Shown: positions 1 through 7,882 of the stretch, piece after piece | Numbering within the stretch: the first letter of the stretch is position 1 | Layout of the letters: the number at the start of each line of letters is the position of its first letter | DNA from: Candidatus Acetatifactor stercoripullorum | GTDB taxonomy: Bacteria > Bacillota > Clostridia > Lachnospirales > Lachnospiraceae | NCBI GenBank assembly: GCA_019114005.1 | Contig: DXGH01000052.1 | Span: 1-32,676, forward strand | Reading direction: 5' to 3' | Length of the DNA: 32,676 bases | Position numbers and translations under genes: made by a program | The notes under the pieces: model-generated | The model's input: only the letters and a program-made list of their open reading frames with translations | Told to the model about the DNA's origin: nothing | Database searches by the model: none

Positions 1-232
1 GTGCACTCATCTATAGCTATTCAGTACAAGATACTATGGCTGTTCATCACTTTTGGCTCTGTTTATATGAGGTAACAAGTTAGAAAAAGCCCGAAAAATC
101 AATGATTTTAGGCTTGACATTATAGGAAGGAAGTTAATTGAGTATAATATAAATATAATATTTTGAATAAGTTAAATATTTTAGTATGGAAAGAAGACAA
201 AAGTTCTATATTGTGAATGGGAGTGATGAAAA

Positions 233-412
233 ATGACAGCGCTTAGGAAAGATGCAATGGATTTATTAGAGCGGATGCCGGAGGATAAACTTCATTTTAT
301 TGTACAGATTATGCAGGGAGTAAGCGGACTATATGGAACAGAAGATCAGGCAGCAAGAGACAGAGCGTTTGAAAAGCTGGAAAGTCTCAGAAGAAAAGTA
401 CCGCAGTGTTGA
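233..412 (+). pseudogene. Antitoxin-like small protein, 3'-truncated
   Basis: A 59-codon reading frame begins at an ATG and starts MTALRKDAMDLLERMPEDK. It resembles the short helical antitoxin-like proteins encoded just upstream of PIN-domain toxins in Lachnospiraceae. That assignment is from memory of the family and is supported mainly by the PIN fragment that follows. The frame ends abruptly after RRKVPQC, and in another frame the sequence immediately continues as the C-terminal half of a PIN protein. I therefore read the pair as a toxin-antitoxin operon collapsed by one deletion near 403-405 that removed the antitoxin tail and the toxin head. Possible -10-like TATAAT repeats lie at 143-160, but no well-spaced -35 is visible. 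Any product would be a truncated protein. Confidence 0.5.
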
Positions 413-647
413 AGAACGAAAAAGCCTTTTGCGCAATTTGTGTGAACTATTTGAGGTTGAGGGTATTGATAAGGCCCAAATATTAGAGGCGCTGGCAAAT
501 GAAAGATTTTCGGATTTTGAAGACTGCCTGCAAATGGAGTGTACAATAGCTTTTCGGGCAGATTATATTGTGACGAGAAACTGCGATGACTTTAAGGGAA
601 GCCGGATACCTTGTATAGAACCAGAGGAATTCTGTAAGCTGATTTGA
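405..647 (+). pseudogene. PIN-domain (VapC-like) toxin, C-terminal fragment
   Basis: The frame ending with TGA at 645-647 encodes a PIN-type C-terminus. It contains a FSDFEDCLQ segment, where PIN nucleases keep an acidic residue, followed by ADYIVTRNCDDF, the usual YIVTRN strand with its Asp. It ends with an EPEEF tail. PIN toxins are Mg-dependent RNases of about 130-150 residues. Here only about 80 residues remain, and the N-terminal strand carrying the first catalytic Asp is missing. An upstream ATG at 333 opens this frame, but it lies inside the antitoxin gene and its codons there are out-of-frame antitoxin sequence. The fragment is probably inactive. Confidence in the family is moderate to good; confidence in the loss of function is good. 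Confidence 0.65.
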
Positions 648-754
648 TTTGTACCAATTCCGTACCAATCGTGCGAAAATCTATGCAGATTTAAGCATAG
701 AAGAACGACACAACGATAATATGGAAACACCAAAATATAATTCCTTGAGGAAAG

Positions 755-792
755 AAACAGGACCGTCGGTATGCTGGCGGTCCTGTTTTGTT
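755..792 (+). terminator. Strong intrinsic terminator
   Basis: An 11-bp perfect inverted repeat (AAACAGGACCG at 755-765, CGGTCCTGTTT at 778-788) encloses a 12-nt loop and runs into a T-rich tract. It lies about 110 bp past the PIN-toxin stop codon and would end transcription of that decayed operon. The stem is also symmetric enough to work on the minus strand. Confidence 0.8.
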
Positions 793-1224
793 AATGGGTA
801 TGCGCACATTCAACTATTCTGCAATCAAGGAGCAAAAGTGGGACTCGGGGATTTTGAGCCTGATTGCGGCGATCTATAAAGAGGTAGGGAAACAGGAGTT
901 ATACCTGAAACAGCGCCCGGAGGAATTGGAGATGCTGGTGGAGATTGCTAAGGTGCAGAGCACCGAGGAACCGGGATGAGCAGGAAATCGCAGGTTACCG
1001 AGATGTGCTGAACCTCATCCATGAGAACTTCGATGCCATCCCCATTACGTAGAATTATATCCTGTAGCTTCACAAGATTTTATACAGCCACATAAACAAT
1101 CCCATGGCTGGCAGAACCAAAAGCGTGCAGAACTATCGAAGGGGCGCTGCGGAAATTGGTAGCGTCTGGGGAGCTGAAGCGGGAGGGTGCCGGGAAGAAA
1201 ATTTGCTATTACCGGTTGAAGTGA
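788..1224 (+). pseudogene. Fic-family protein, fragmented remnant
   Basis: Three pieces of one Fic-type protein can be read in different frames. Block 1 (about 788-960) reads KWDSGILSLIAAIYKEVGKQ and on to EIAKVQSTEE, the N-terminal region seen in DUF4172-Fic proteins. Block 2 (about 965-1135) reads RNRDEQEIAGYRDVLNLIHE and continues past an in-frame TAG at 1050-1052 to MAGRTKSVQNYR. Block 3 (1129-1224) reads TIEGALRKLVASGELKREG and ends KKICYYRLK plus stop, like the winged-helix tail of these proteins. The catalytic HPFxxGNGR region and most of the Fic core are absent. At least two internal deletions and one nonsense mutation are needed to explain this. Intact relatives AMPylate target proteins; nothing functional can be made here. 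Confidence 0.6.
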
Positions 1225-1253
1225 AAGCTTTGAAACAGTGGCCGGTATATCGT

Positions 1254-2010
1254 TTATACAGCCTCTTGTGTAAGAAACCTCATCAGAGCTTTTGATTTCA
1301 TCAAACAGCAGCAATAATATGTCACATTTGCTTCTTCGTCTTTAATCGGAATGGTAACTCGATTGGGGGCCTCGCCTTCTCTTTGAATCACCAGATCACT
1401 GGTAAACGAGGGAAGGGCAGAGGCCTTCACCAGCTCATTGAAAGCCGCATCCTCCTGGACAATAAAATGAGTGTTCGGCATTTTTGCGTCTGTGACACGG
1501 TTCCAGAAACCAAGCTGGGCACGAAGAAGCATGGTTTCTCCATCAAGGTCCTTTAAAGATAATGCTTTGCTTCCGGAAAGAGGATGGGCCGGCGGCAAAG
1601 AGAAAAAAAGATGCTCCTCTTTATATTTCTGGCAGAAAATGCCTGATGATTCAACCGGATAGGGCAGGACAATGGTATGATAAACTCCATCCTGAAGTCC
1701 CTGGAACAGCACCTGGCTGTCCCGTATCTCAGAAGAAATTGTCAGATCAGGATAAAGGCTGGACAGGGCTGGAATCATTTCCCACAGAGGAGCTGGTGCA
1801 CAGGAGCCCACAAAAATGGTATGACGTTTCCTGTCGTAATCCCGAATGCCGCTTACCATAGAGTGTGCCTGCTCCATTACCCTTTTGGCGTAATCCACTG
1901 CAAGCCAGCCATTTTCATTCAGTTCAATCTTATTTTTGTGACGGATGAAAAGCGGCACTTGAATTTCATCTTCCAGCCGCTGCATGGAACGGCTGAGAGC
2001 GGATTGTGGG
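1254..2010 (-). pseudogene. LysR-family transcriptional regulator, 5'-truncated
   Basis: Reading leftward, homology starts inside the LysR helix-turn-helix at QSALSRSMQRLEDEIQVPLF. It continues through the wing (IRHKNKIELNENG), the linker helix and a periplasmic-binding-protein-like effector domain with a plausible C-terminus. The usual first 25 or so residues, including the first HTH helices and the start codon, are missing. Upstream codons in this frame are only the reverse complement of the neighbouring aldo/keto reductase. The junction falls at about 2005-2012. LysR proteins normally control a divergent neighbour, so the ancestral target was probably the reductase at 2006 and those after it. 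Without a complete HTH the fragment should not bind DNA specifically. Confidence 0.8.
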
Positions 2011-2776
2011 CAATGCGCTGGAAGCAGGGTATCGCCTGTTCGACACGGCGGCTGTCTATGGAAATGAGGAAGCGGTGGGAAGTGCTGTCCGCAGCTCCTA
2101 TGTTCCACGCAAGGAGATTTTCCTGACCACAAAGCTATGGGTGCAGGATGCAGGGTATGACAGCACCTTGAAAGCTTTTGAAGCCTCTCTCAAAAGGATG
2201 AAGCTGGAGTATTTGGACCTTTATCTCATCCACCAGCCCTTTGGTGATATTTACGGTGCCTGGCGGGCTATGGAGCGATTATACCGGGAAGGCGCAGTCC
2301 GAGCCATCGGAGTCAGCAATTTTTCCCCAGAACGGCTGGTGGATCTGTGCATGAACCATGAGCTGAAGCCCATGGTCAACCAAATTGAAATCCATCCCTT
2401 TTTTCAACAGGGGGAAGCGCTGCGGGTGATGAAGGACTACGGGATTGTTCCGCAGGCATGGGGGCCTCTTTCAGAAGCACAGAGAGATATTTTTCATCAT
2501 AAGGTTTTGAGCAGAATTGCGCAGAAGCATGGCAGAACCACTGCACAGATCATTTTGCGCCGGCATTATCAAAGAGGTGTAGTTACGATTCCCAAAACGA
2601 TTCATCAGAACCGTATGACGGAGAATCTGGATATTTTTGACTTCACCCTGACAGAAAAAGAAATGGAATCTATTGGGGGGATGGATATTGGTCATAGCGA
2701 AATGATTGACCATCGCTGTTACTATACTGCGAGGCAGCTTAACAGCGTAAAAATTCATGGGGATATGCTTCCATGA
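2006..2776 (+). CDS. Aldo/keto reductase, 5'-truncated (probable pseudogene)
   Basis: This 256-residue frame from a GTG is an AKR-superfamily NADPH-dependent oxidoreductase. The catalytic tetrad is visible as Asp13 and Tyr18 (GYRLFDTAAVY), Lys43 (TTKLWVQD) and His76 (LIHQP). Compared with the paralogue at 2845 it lacks about the first 35 residues, which form the N-terminal hairpin and first barrel strand. Upstream sequence belongs instead to the truncated LysR gene, and no convincing ribosome binding site precedes the GTG. An LRR replaces the common LRW before HxQRGV. Apart from the lost 5' end the frame is clean to its stop, so the truncation may be recent. Folding of a barrel without strand 1 is doubtful. 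By eye it is about half identical to the next gene, which suggests an old tandem duplication. Confidence 0.75.
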   Translation: MGNALEAGYRLFDTAAVYGNEEAVGSAVRSSYVPRKEIFLTTKLWVQDAGYDSTLKAFEASLKRMKLEYLDLYLIHQPFGDIYGAWRAMERLYREGAVRAIGVSNFSPERLVDLCMNHELKPMVNQIEIHPFFQQGEALRVMKDYGIVPQAWGPLSEAQRDIFHHKVLSRIAQKHGRTTAQIILRRHYQRGVVTIPKTIHQNRMTENLDIFDFTLTEKEMESIGGMDIGHSEMIDHRCYYTARQLNSVKIHGDMLP

Positions 2777-2844
2777 GCCGGAAGAAGCTGCAAATGAGGC
2801 GCTTTTTCCTACTTAAATATAAAATTTTCAGGAGGAAACAAATT

Positions 2845-3720
2845 ATGAGTAAGATGGAAACAGTAAAGTTAAACAATGGTGTGGAAATGCCTTTAGAGGG
2901 ATTTGGTGTATTCCAGATTTCAGATGCCGCCCAGTGTGAGCAGGTTGTTTATGATGCCATTAAAACAGGATATCGTCTTTTGGATACGGCAGCAGCATAC
3001 ATGAATGAGGAAGCGGTGGGAAAGGGAGTTTCCAGAGCGATTGCAGACGGGATTGTGAACAGAGAGGAACTTTTTATTACCACTAAGGTATGGGTGCAGG
3101 ATCAGAAGAATGAAGAAACTGCTTATAATGCGGTTAAAACATCTCTTGAAAAGCTGAATATGCCCTATGTTGACCTTGTCCTTCTCCATCAGCCTATGGG
3201 GGATTACTTTGCGGCTTATCGCGGAATCGAGAAGGCTTATAAAGACGGTCTGGTGAGAGCCATCGGCGTGGCAAATTTCTATCCTGCGGTTCTTTCAAAC
3301 CTTTGTGAGAATGTTGAGATGATTCCTGCTGTGAATCAGGTGGAGCTTCACCCGTTCTTTACGCAGGAGGCAGCAATCGAAAACATGAAGGCATATGGCG
3401 TGGTTCCGCAGGCATGGGGACCTTTGGCAGAGGGCAAACACGGAATTTTTACGGACGCCGAGCTTGTGGAGATTGGAAAGAAGTATGGCAAGAGCGCTGC
3501 ACAGGTGGTTCTTCGCTGGAATGTACAAAGAGGGGTATCTATCATTCCGAAATCGGTTCATGTGGAGAGGATGGAGCAAAACATCGACATATGGGATTTT
3601 GCCCTGACGGATGAGGAAATGGCAAAAATTGCGTCAAAAGACCTGGGACACAGCGAGATTGTAAATCATGATGATCCGGCGTTTGTAAAAATGCTCTGTG
3701 GAATGAAAATTCACGAATGA
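2845..3720 (+). CDS. Aldo/keto reductase
   Basis: This 291-residue cytoplasmic aldo/keto reductase of the diketo-gulonate-reductase-like group would reduce carbonyls to alcohols with NADPH. The ATG at 2845 is chosen because AGGAGG lies just upstream; an in-frame ATG at 2773 would add 24 residues of unrelated sequence. The N-terminal hairpin LNNGVEMPLEGFGVFQ is followed by tetrad residues Asp47, Tyr52, Lys81 and His115. The C-terminal IPKSVHVERMEQN segment matches the cofactor 2'-phosphate loop of the family. It lies 68 bp after the truncated paralogue and 18 bp before a ferredoxin-fused aldo/keto reductase, so the three read as one operon. The ancestral promoter upstream of the first gene was lost, so expression may now depend on a weak local promoter. 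The substrate cannot be told. Confidence 0.92.
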   Translation: MSKMETVKLNNGVEMPLEGFGVFQISDAAQCEQVVYDAIKTGYRLLDTAAAYMNEEAVGKGVSRAIADGIVNREELFITTKVWVQDQKNEETAYNAVKTSLEKLNMPYVDLVLLHQPMGDYFAAYRGIEKAYKDGLVRAIGVANFYPAVLSNLCENVEMIPAVNQVELHPFFTQEAAIENMKAYGVVPQAWGPLAEGKHGIFTDAELVEIGKKYGKSAAQVVLRWNVQRGVSIIPKSVHVERMEQNIDIWDFALTDEEMAKIASKDLGHSEIVNHDDPAFVKMLCGMKIHE

Positions 3721-3738
3721 TCTGGAAGGGGGAATTAT

Positions 3739-4833
3739 ATGGAATATCGTAAACTGCCCCATGGACAGGAGCAGATCAGCATTATCGGCCTTGGCAACAG
3801 CTCCTTAGGCCCGTGCGGTGAGGAAGAAATGGAAAAGACAGTGGCTATGGCCATCGAAAACGGCGTCAACTATTTTGACATGGCGGCGGGGGATGCGTCC
3901 CCTTTTCCGGCTTATGGACGGGCTGTTTCCGGATGTCGCAGCCAGGTGTATTTTCAGGTGCATTTTGGAGCGGATTATCGAAGCGGCAAATACGGATGGA
4001 CCCTGAAGCTGGATGAAATCAAGCGCTCTGTGGACTGTCAGCTGAAGGCTCTGCGCACGGACTATATCGACTTTGGCTTTATCCATTGTCTGGACGAGGA
4101 AGCAGATCTGGAGGCTGCCCTCAGACAGGGAACCCTTGCGTATATGGAGAAGTTAAAGGGACAGGGAGTAATCCGCCATATAGGCCTCTCCTCCCATACG
4201 CCTTTCGTGGTAAACAAGGTGTTGGATATGCACATTCTGGATATGCTTATGTTCAGCATCAATCCGGCCTATGATTACAGGCACGGCGAATACGCAGTGG
4301 GAAGCGGAGATGAAAGGGCGGCTCTGTACAGACGCTGCCAGGCGGAGGGGGTTGGAATCTCCGTCATGAAGGCATTTTCCGGCGGCCAGCTGCTGGATGA
4401 GAAAACCTCTCCCTTTGGTCGGGCGCTGACCGCATACCAGTGTATACAGTATGCTCTGGACCGGCCCGGTGTTTTGACGGTGCTTCCCGGTGTGCGTGAC
4501 AGAAAGGATTTAAAGCAGCTTCTGGGATTTCTGGAGGCTTCCCCGGAGGAAAGGGATTACTCCGCCATAAGCAGCTTTACGCCCAGGGAGTCTGAGGGAA
4601 TCTGTGTTTACTGTAATCACTGCCAGCCCTGTCCCGCTGGTCTGGATATCGGACTTATGAATAAGTATTATGACCTTGCCCTGGCGGGGGATGAACTGGC
4701 AAGAGATCATTATGCCAATCTGCAGAGGAAGGCATCAGACTGTCTCAAATGCGGACATTGTGACAGACGGTGTCCTTTCCATGTAAAGCAGACCCTGAGA
4801 ATGCAGGAAATTGCCGCTTATTTTGGAAAGTAA
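3739..4833 (+). CDS. Aldo/keto reductase with C-terminal 4Fe-4S ferredoxin domain
   Basis: This 364-residue protein has an AKR barrel (about 1-275) followed by a cysteine-rich tail. The tail carries two ferredoxin-like clusters, CVYCNHCQPCP and CLKCGHCDRRCPF, each able to bind a [4Fe-4S] centre. This architecture is common in anaerobic Clostridia and suggests electron transfer from ferredoxin, or to flavin or NAD partners. The barrel is atypical: the usual DTAxxY becomes FDMAAGDASPFPAYG, while IHCLDEE retains the histidine. The barrel may therefore work differently from canonical AKRs. A GGAAGGGGG ribosome binding site precedes the ATG. It shares an apparent operon with the reductase at 2845 and stops 5 bp before the convergent DUF3737 gene. 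Confidence 0.9.
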   Translation: MEYRKLPHGQEQISIIGLGNSSLGPCGEEEMEKTVAMAIENGVNYFDMAAGDASPFPAYGRAVSGCRSQVYFQVHFGADYRSGKYGWTLKLDEIKRSVDCQLKALRTDYIDFGFIHCLDEEADLEAALRQGTLAYMEKLKGQGVIRHIGLSSHTPFVVNKVLDMHILDMLMFSINPAYDYRHGEYAVGSGDERAALYRRCQAEGVGISVMKAFSGGQLLDEKTSPFGRALTAYQCIQYALDRPGVLTVLPGVRDRKDLKQLLGFLEASPEERDYSAISSFTPRESEGICVYCNHCQPCPAGLDIGLMNKYYDLALAGDELARDHYANLQRKASDCLKCGHCDRRCPFHVKQTLRMQEIAAYFGK

Positions 4834-4838
4834 GGGCG

Positions 4839-5693
4839 TCAGGGATTTTCGCTGGTGTGGTTTTGCACCTGTATTTCTGCATCGGCGCCCGGGATATCCC
4901 GGATAATTTCCCCCACAGCGGGTACGGTGATGCGGCCGCTCAAAGGATTTTTGATGCTGAGTACCGGCGTGGTGATGACGGCGTCCACCTGGGAGCGCTC
5001 GAAGGCCAGATCGGCGTCGATCATCTGACAATCTATCAGCCTTAAGCCCTTACAGTAGCACAGCGGCTGGGTGCCTGTGATTTTGCAGTTTTCAAAGGTG
5101 ACGTTCTCGCAGTACCAGGCAAGATACTCTCCGTTGACTACGCTGTTTCGGATGGTTACGTTTTTGGCGTGCCAGAAGGCGTCCTTGGTATCGAAACTGC
5201 ATGACTCGAAAAGGGAATTTTCAATATATTGGAAAGAATATTTTCCCTTCATGCGCACATTCTGAAAGTGCAGATTGCGGGACCGCATCATAAAGTATTC
5301 GCTTTCTGCACTGCAGTCCTTCATTTCTATTGTCTGCACCGACCAGCCAAATTCCGGGGAGAGAATATTGCATCCCTTCATCTTTACATCGCTGCATTCC
5401 CGCAGAGCCTTGATGCCGTGAAGCTTGGTGTCTGTGATTTCGATGTGGTCGGAATACCACAAGGCTGCCCGGCACAGGCTGGTCATCTCTGAGTTTTGTA
5501 TTTTCAGTCTGTGGTCGTGCCAGAAGGGATAGCGCAGATTAAAAAAACTGTGCTCTACCTGCACATCCTCACATTCCTTAAAAGCGCTTTCCCCATCTGC
5601 GGGGCCGTCAAAGGCGCAGTCCTTTACGAAAATTTCCTTGCTGCCGTACAAGGCCCGTTCCATATCAAAGGTTTGGTTTTCAATCATTTTCAT
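4839..5693 (-). CDS. DUF3737 family right-handed beta-helix protein
   Basis: This 284-residue protein consists almost wholly of short repeating strands such as ALRECSDVKMKGCNI, YSFQYIENSLFESCSF and KNVTIRNSVVNGEYLAW. That is the hallmark of a parallel beta-helix, and it matches the DUF3737 family. The motifs WHDH, CRAALWYSD and ISPEFGWSV-like LSPEFGWSV are characteristic. The function of the family is not known; there is no signal peptide, so it is probably cytoplasmic. The start at 5693 is supported by GGAGG seven bases upstream, whereas an upstream ATG at 5852 would run through the divergent promoter region. A sigma-A promoter lies 40 bp upstream. It is divergent from trxA and shares the intergenic region with a Crp-like palindrome. 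Confidence 0.9.
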   Translation of the reverse strand: MKMIENQTFDMERALYGSKEIFVKDCAFDGPADGESAFKECEDVQVEHSFFNLRYPFWHDHRLKIQNSEMTSLCRAALWYSDHIEITDTKLHGIKALRECSDVKMKGCNILSPEFGWSVQTIEMKDCSAESEYFMMRSRNLHFQNVRMKGKYSFQYIENSLFESCSFDTKDAFWHAKNVTIRNSVVNGEYLAWYCENVTFENCKITGTQPLCYCKGLRLIDCQMIDADLAFERSQVDAVITTPVLSIKNPLSGRITVPAVGEIIRDIPGADAEIQVQNHTSENP

Positions 5694-5732
5694 GAGTACA
5701 CCTCCCTGCCCGCCTTGGCGGACATCAATTAA

Positions 5733-5761
5733 AGTATAATCCGAATGCCTGTAAATGGCAA
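5733..5761 (-). promoter_or_regulatory. Sigma-A promoter for the DUF3737 gene
   Basis: On the minus strand TTGCCA (5756-5761) and TATACT (5733-5738) are separated by exactly 17 bp. Predicted transcription starts near 5726, about 33 bp before the start codon. Confidence 0.75.
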
Positions 5762-5769
5762 ATGCTTCT

Positions 5770-5782
5770 GTGACAATATCAC
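5770..5782. promoter_or_regulatory. Crp/Fnr-like operator palindrome upstream of trxA
   Basis: GTGACAATATCAC has perfect GTGA/TCAC arms and, with the preceding T, reads TGTGA-N5-TCAC, close to the Crp consensus TGTGA-N6-TCACA. Its centre is at about -41 relative to the start site inferred from the TATAAT at 5805-5810. That is the class II activator position, and it replaces a missing -35 box. A Crp/Fnr regulator with an RExxxR recognition helix is encoded at 7833-8501. A related sequence (9 of 11 bases in the core) lies at 8519-8529. Confidence 0.55.
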
Positions 5783-5804
5783 GGAAATCCTCCAAAGGAT
5801 AGAC

Positions 5805-5810
5805 TATAAT
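5805..5810 (+). promoter_or_regulatory. -10 element of the trxA promoter
   Basis: A consensus TATAAT lies 32 bp before the trxA start codon. No good -35 hexamer is found 16-18 bp upstream, which is the expected signature of an activator-dependent promoter. Confidence 0.6.
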
Positions 5811-5842
5811 GGCAGCATAAAACAAATAAGGAGGATACAAAT

Positions 5843-6148
5843 ATGTCGGCAATAAATATTACGAAGGAAAATTTTCAGAAGGAGGTTATGGAGTCTGGCC
5901 AGCCTGTTCTGCTGGATTTCTGGGCTTCCTGGTGCGGTCCCTGCAGGATGGTGGCTCCGGTGGTGGAGGAGATCGCCCAGGAGAGAACCGATATTAAAGT
6001 GGGAAAGGTCAATGTGGACGAACAGCCTGAGCTGGCCAGCCGTTTTCAGGTGATGAGCATTCCCACGCTGGTGGTAATCAAGGATGGCAAGGTGGCAAAC
6101 CAGGCTGTGGGCGCAAGACCCAAAAGCCAGATATTAAGTCTTTTATAA
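5843..6148 (+). CDS. trxA: Thioredoxin
   Basis: This 101-residue single-domain thioredoxin has the redox motif WCGPC (Cys31, Cys34) after VLLDFWAS. It also has the cis-proline SIPTLVV loop and a normal family length. It reduces protein disulfides in the cytoplasm. AAGGAGG lies 8-10 bases upstream of the ATG. The gene is followed after 18 bp by a pyridine-nucleotide disulfide oxidoreductase with a rhodanese domain. The two probably form an operon handling low-molecular-weight thiols, persulfides or oxidative stress. No thioredoxin reductase gene is adjacent. The promoter appears to depend on a Crp/Fnr-type activator. Confidence 0.96.
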   Translation: MSAINITKENFQKEVMESGQPVLLDFWASWCGPCRMVAPVVEEIAQERTDIKVGKVNVDEQPELASRFQVMSIPTLVVIKDGKVANQAVGARPKSQILSLL

Positions 6149-6166
6149 GAAAGGTGGAACAGCAAG

Positions 6167-7882
6167 GTGAAGGTTGTGATTGTAGGCGGGGTGGCAGGCG
6201 GAGCCACCGCTGCCGCCAGAATCCGAAGATTGGATGAACAGGCGGAAATTATCGTTTTTGAGCGGTCGGGCTACGTGTCCTATGCCAACTGCGGCCTGCC
6301 CTATTATATTGGAGACGTGATTACTCACAAGGAGGAGCTGACCCTCCAGACCCCGGAGAGCTTTTTTGCCCGGTTTCGGATAATAGTGAAGGTGCGTCAC
6401 CAGGTCACTGCAATTCATCCGGAGAGCCACACGGTTTCGGTGGAGGATCTGGAAACAGGAAGGAAATTTGAGGAAAGCTATGACAAGCTGCTTTTGTCTC
6501 CCGGCGCAAAGCCTATAAAGCCCGGCTTTTTCGGGGGCAATTCTGACAGACTGTTTACGCTGCGCACTGTGGAGGATACCTTCCGCATCAAGGAATATAT
6601 CACAAAAAACCATCCTAAGACGGTTATACTGGCAGGAGGCGGCTTTATCAGCCTGGAGCTTGCAGAAAACCTCAAGAACCTTGGCATGGAGGTCACCATT
6701 GTAGAGCGGCTTAAGCAGCTGATGACTCCATTTGACCCGGACATGGCGGTATTTCTTCACAACGAGATGAGAAGGAATGGGGTGCAGCTGGTTTTAGGAC
6801 GCGCAGTGGAAGGCTTCCGGGAGAGGGAAGGCTTTGTGGAGGTGCTCTTAGAGGACGGGGAGTCCCTGCAGGCCCACATGGCAGTGCTTGCCATGGGAGT
6901 GGTTCCGGACACCGCCCTTGCCAGGGAGGCTGGACTTTTGCTGGGAAGAAAGGACAGCATTCTGGTAAACGACAGGATGGAGACCTCCATCCCGGATATC
7001 TATGCGGCAGGGGACGCGGTGCAGATCAAGAATTTTGTCACCGGGCAGGATTCGCTTGTTCCCCTTGCTGGACCTGCCAATAAACAGGGACGGATTGCAG
7101 CGGACAATATCTGCGGAAACCACAGTCGTTACCTGGGGGCTCAGGGCAGCTCCATTTTAAAGGCTTTTGATTTGACGGCTGCCGCCACGGGCTTGAGTGA
7201 AACTGCAGCAAAGCAGGCGGGCATCGCCGCAGATAAGGTGATTCTTTCTCCTATGAGCCATGCCGGTTATTACCCGGGCGGCAAGGTGATGACCATGAAG
7301 GTGATCTTTGAAAAGGGGACGGGACGGCTTTTAGGCGCGCAGATTGCAGGCTATGAAGGGGTGGATAAACGCATAGATGTTTTGTCTGTGGCCATCCATG
7401 CCAAAATGCAGGGTGCCTGGCTGAAAGACCTGGAGCTTGCCTATGCGCCGCCCTTTTCCTCTGCCAAGGATCCGGTCAATATGGCGGGCTATATGATCGA
7501 AAATCTTTCAAAGGGAATGGTAAAGCAGTTTCATTTGGAGGACTTGGAGGCGCTGCCGGAGGATGGAAGCGTCACCAGACTGGATGTGCGCACTGTGGAA
7601 GAATACAGAAGAGGGCACATAGAGGGCTTTGTCAATATTCCGGTGGATGAGCTCAGAGAGCGGCTTTTGGAGCTTGATCCCCAAAAGCCGGCCTATGTCA
7701 TCTGCCAAAGCGGCCTGCGCAGCTACATTGCCTGCCGGATTCTGGCCCAGAAAGGCTTTGACTGTTATAATTTTTCCGGCGGATACCGGTTTTATCAGAC
7801 GGTGGTGCAGGAACGCTGCCTGATCCAGGATGCTAGTCCCTGTGGTATGGATACAATTTCCGCAGCCTCTGTAAATTCGTGA
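6167..7882 (+). CDS. CoA-disulfide reductase-like FAD oxidoreductase with rhodanese domain
   Basis: This 571-residue protein starts at GTG after AAGGTGG. The N-terminus VVIVGGVAGGATAA is the FAD Rossmann motif. SYANCGLPYY places the single active-site cysteine at Cys42, as in CoA-disulfide and NADH peroxidase-type enzymes. VILAGGGFISLELAENL is the NAD(P)H-binding motif, and DIYAAGDA is the second FAD motif. A pyridine-nucleotide dimerisation domain follows (about 325-450). Residues about 465-555 form a rhodanese domain with loop CQSGLR (Cys513). Fusions of this kind reduce CoA disulfides, CoA persulfides or polysulfide. The pairing with thioredoxin fits thiol or sulfane-sulfur homeostasis. 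The gene overlaps the convergent Crp/Fnr gene by 50 bp. Confidence 0.93.
   Translation: MKVVIVGGVAGGATAAARIRRLDEQAEIIVFERSGYVSYANCGLPYYIGDVITHKEELTLQTPESFFARFRIIVKVRHQVTAIHPESHTVSVEDLETGRKFEESYDKLLLSPGAKPIKPGFFGGNSDRLFTLRTVEDTFRIKEYITKNHPKTVILAGGGFISLELAENLKNLGMEVTIVERLKQLMTPFDPDMAVFLHNEMRRNGVQLVLGRAVEGFREREGFVEVLLEDGESLQAHMAVLAMGVVPDTALAREAGLLLGRKDSILVNDRMETSIPDIYAAGDAVQIKNFVTGQDSLVPLAGPANKQGRIAADNICGNHSRYLGAQGSSILKAFDLTAAATGLSETAAKQAGIAADKVILSPMSHAGYYPGGKVMTMKVIFEKGTGRLLGAQIAGYEGVDKRIDVLSVAIHAKMQGAWLKDLELAYAPPFSSAKDPVNMAGYMIENLSKGMVKQFHLEDLEALPEDGSVTRLDVRTVEEYRRGHIEGFVNIPVDELRERLLELDPQKPAYVICQSGLRSYIACRILAQKGFDCYNFSGGYRFYQTVVQERCLIQDASPCGMDTISAASVNS

Noticed and set aside
114..148. TTGACA at 114-119 and TATAAT at 143-148 as a promoter
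   Set aside because: The gap is 23 bp, too long for a sigma-A promoter. The AT-rich tract may hold another promoter but I cannot define it.
651..670. Short direct repeat of GTACCAAT, considered as an attachment-site relic
   Set aside because: The 8-base units 3 bp apart are too short, and there is no integrase or second copy in the window.
1471..1861. Plus-strand open frames opposite the LysR gene
   Set aside because: They have no ribosome binding sites or domains and are antisense to recognisable LysR effector-domain sequence.
6143..6760. A 205-codon open frame on the minus strand
   Set aside because: It is antisense to the CoA-disulfide-reductase-like gene, whose cofactor motifs fix the true frame.
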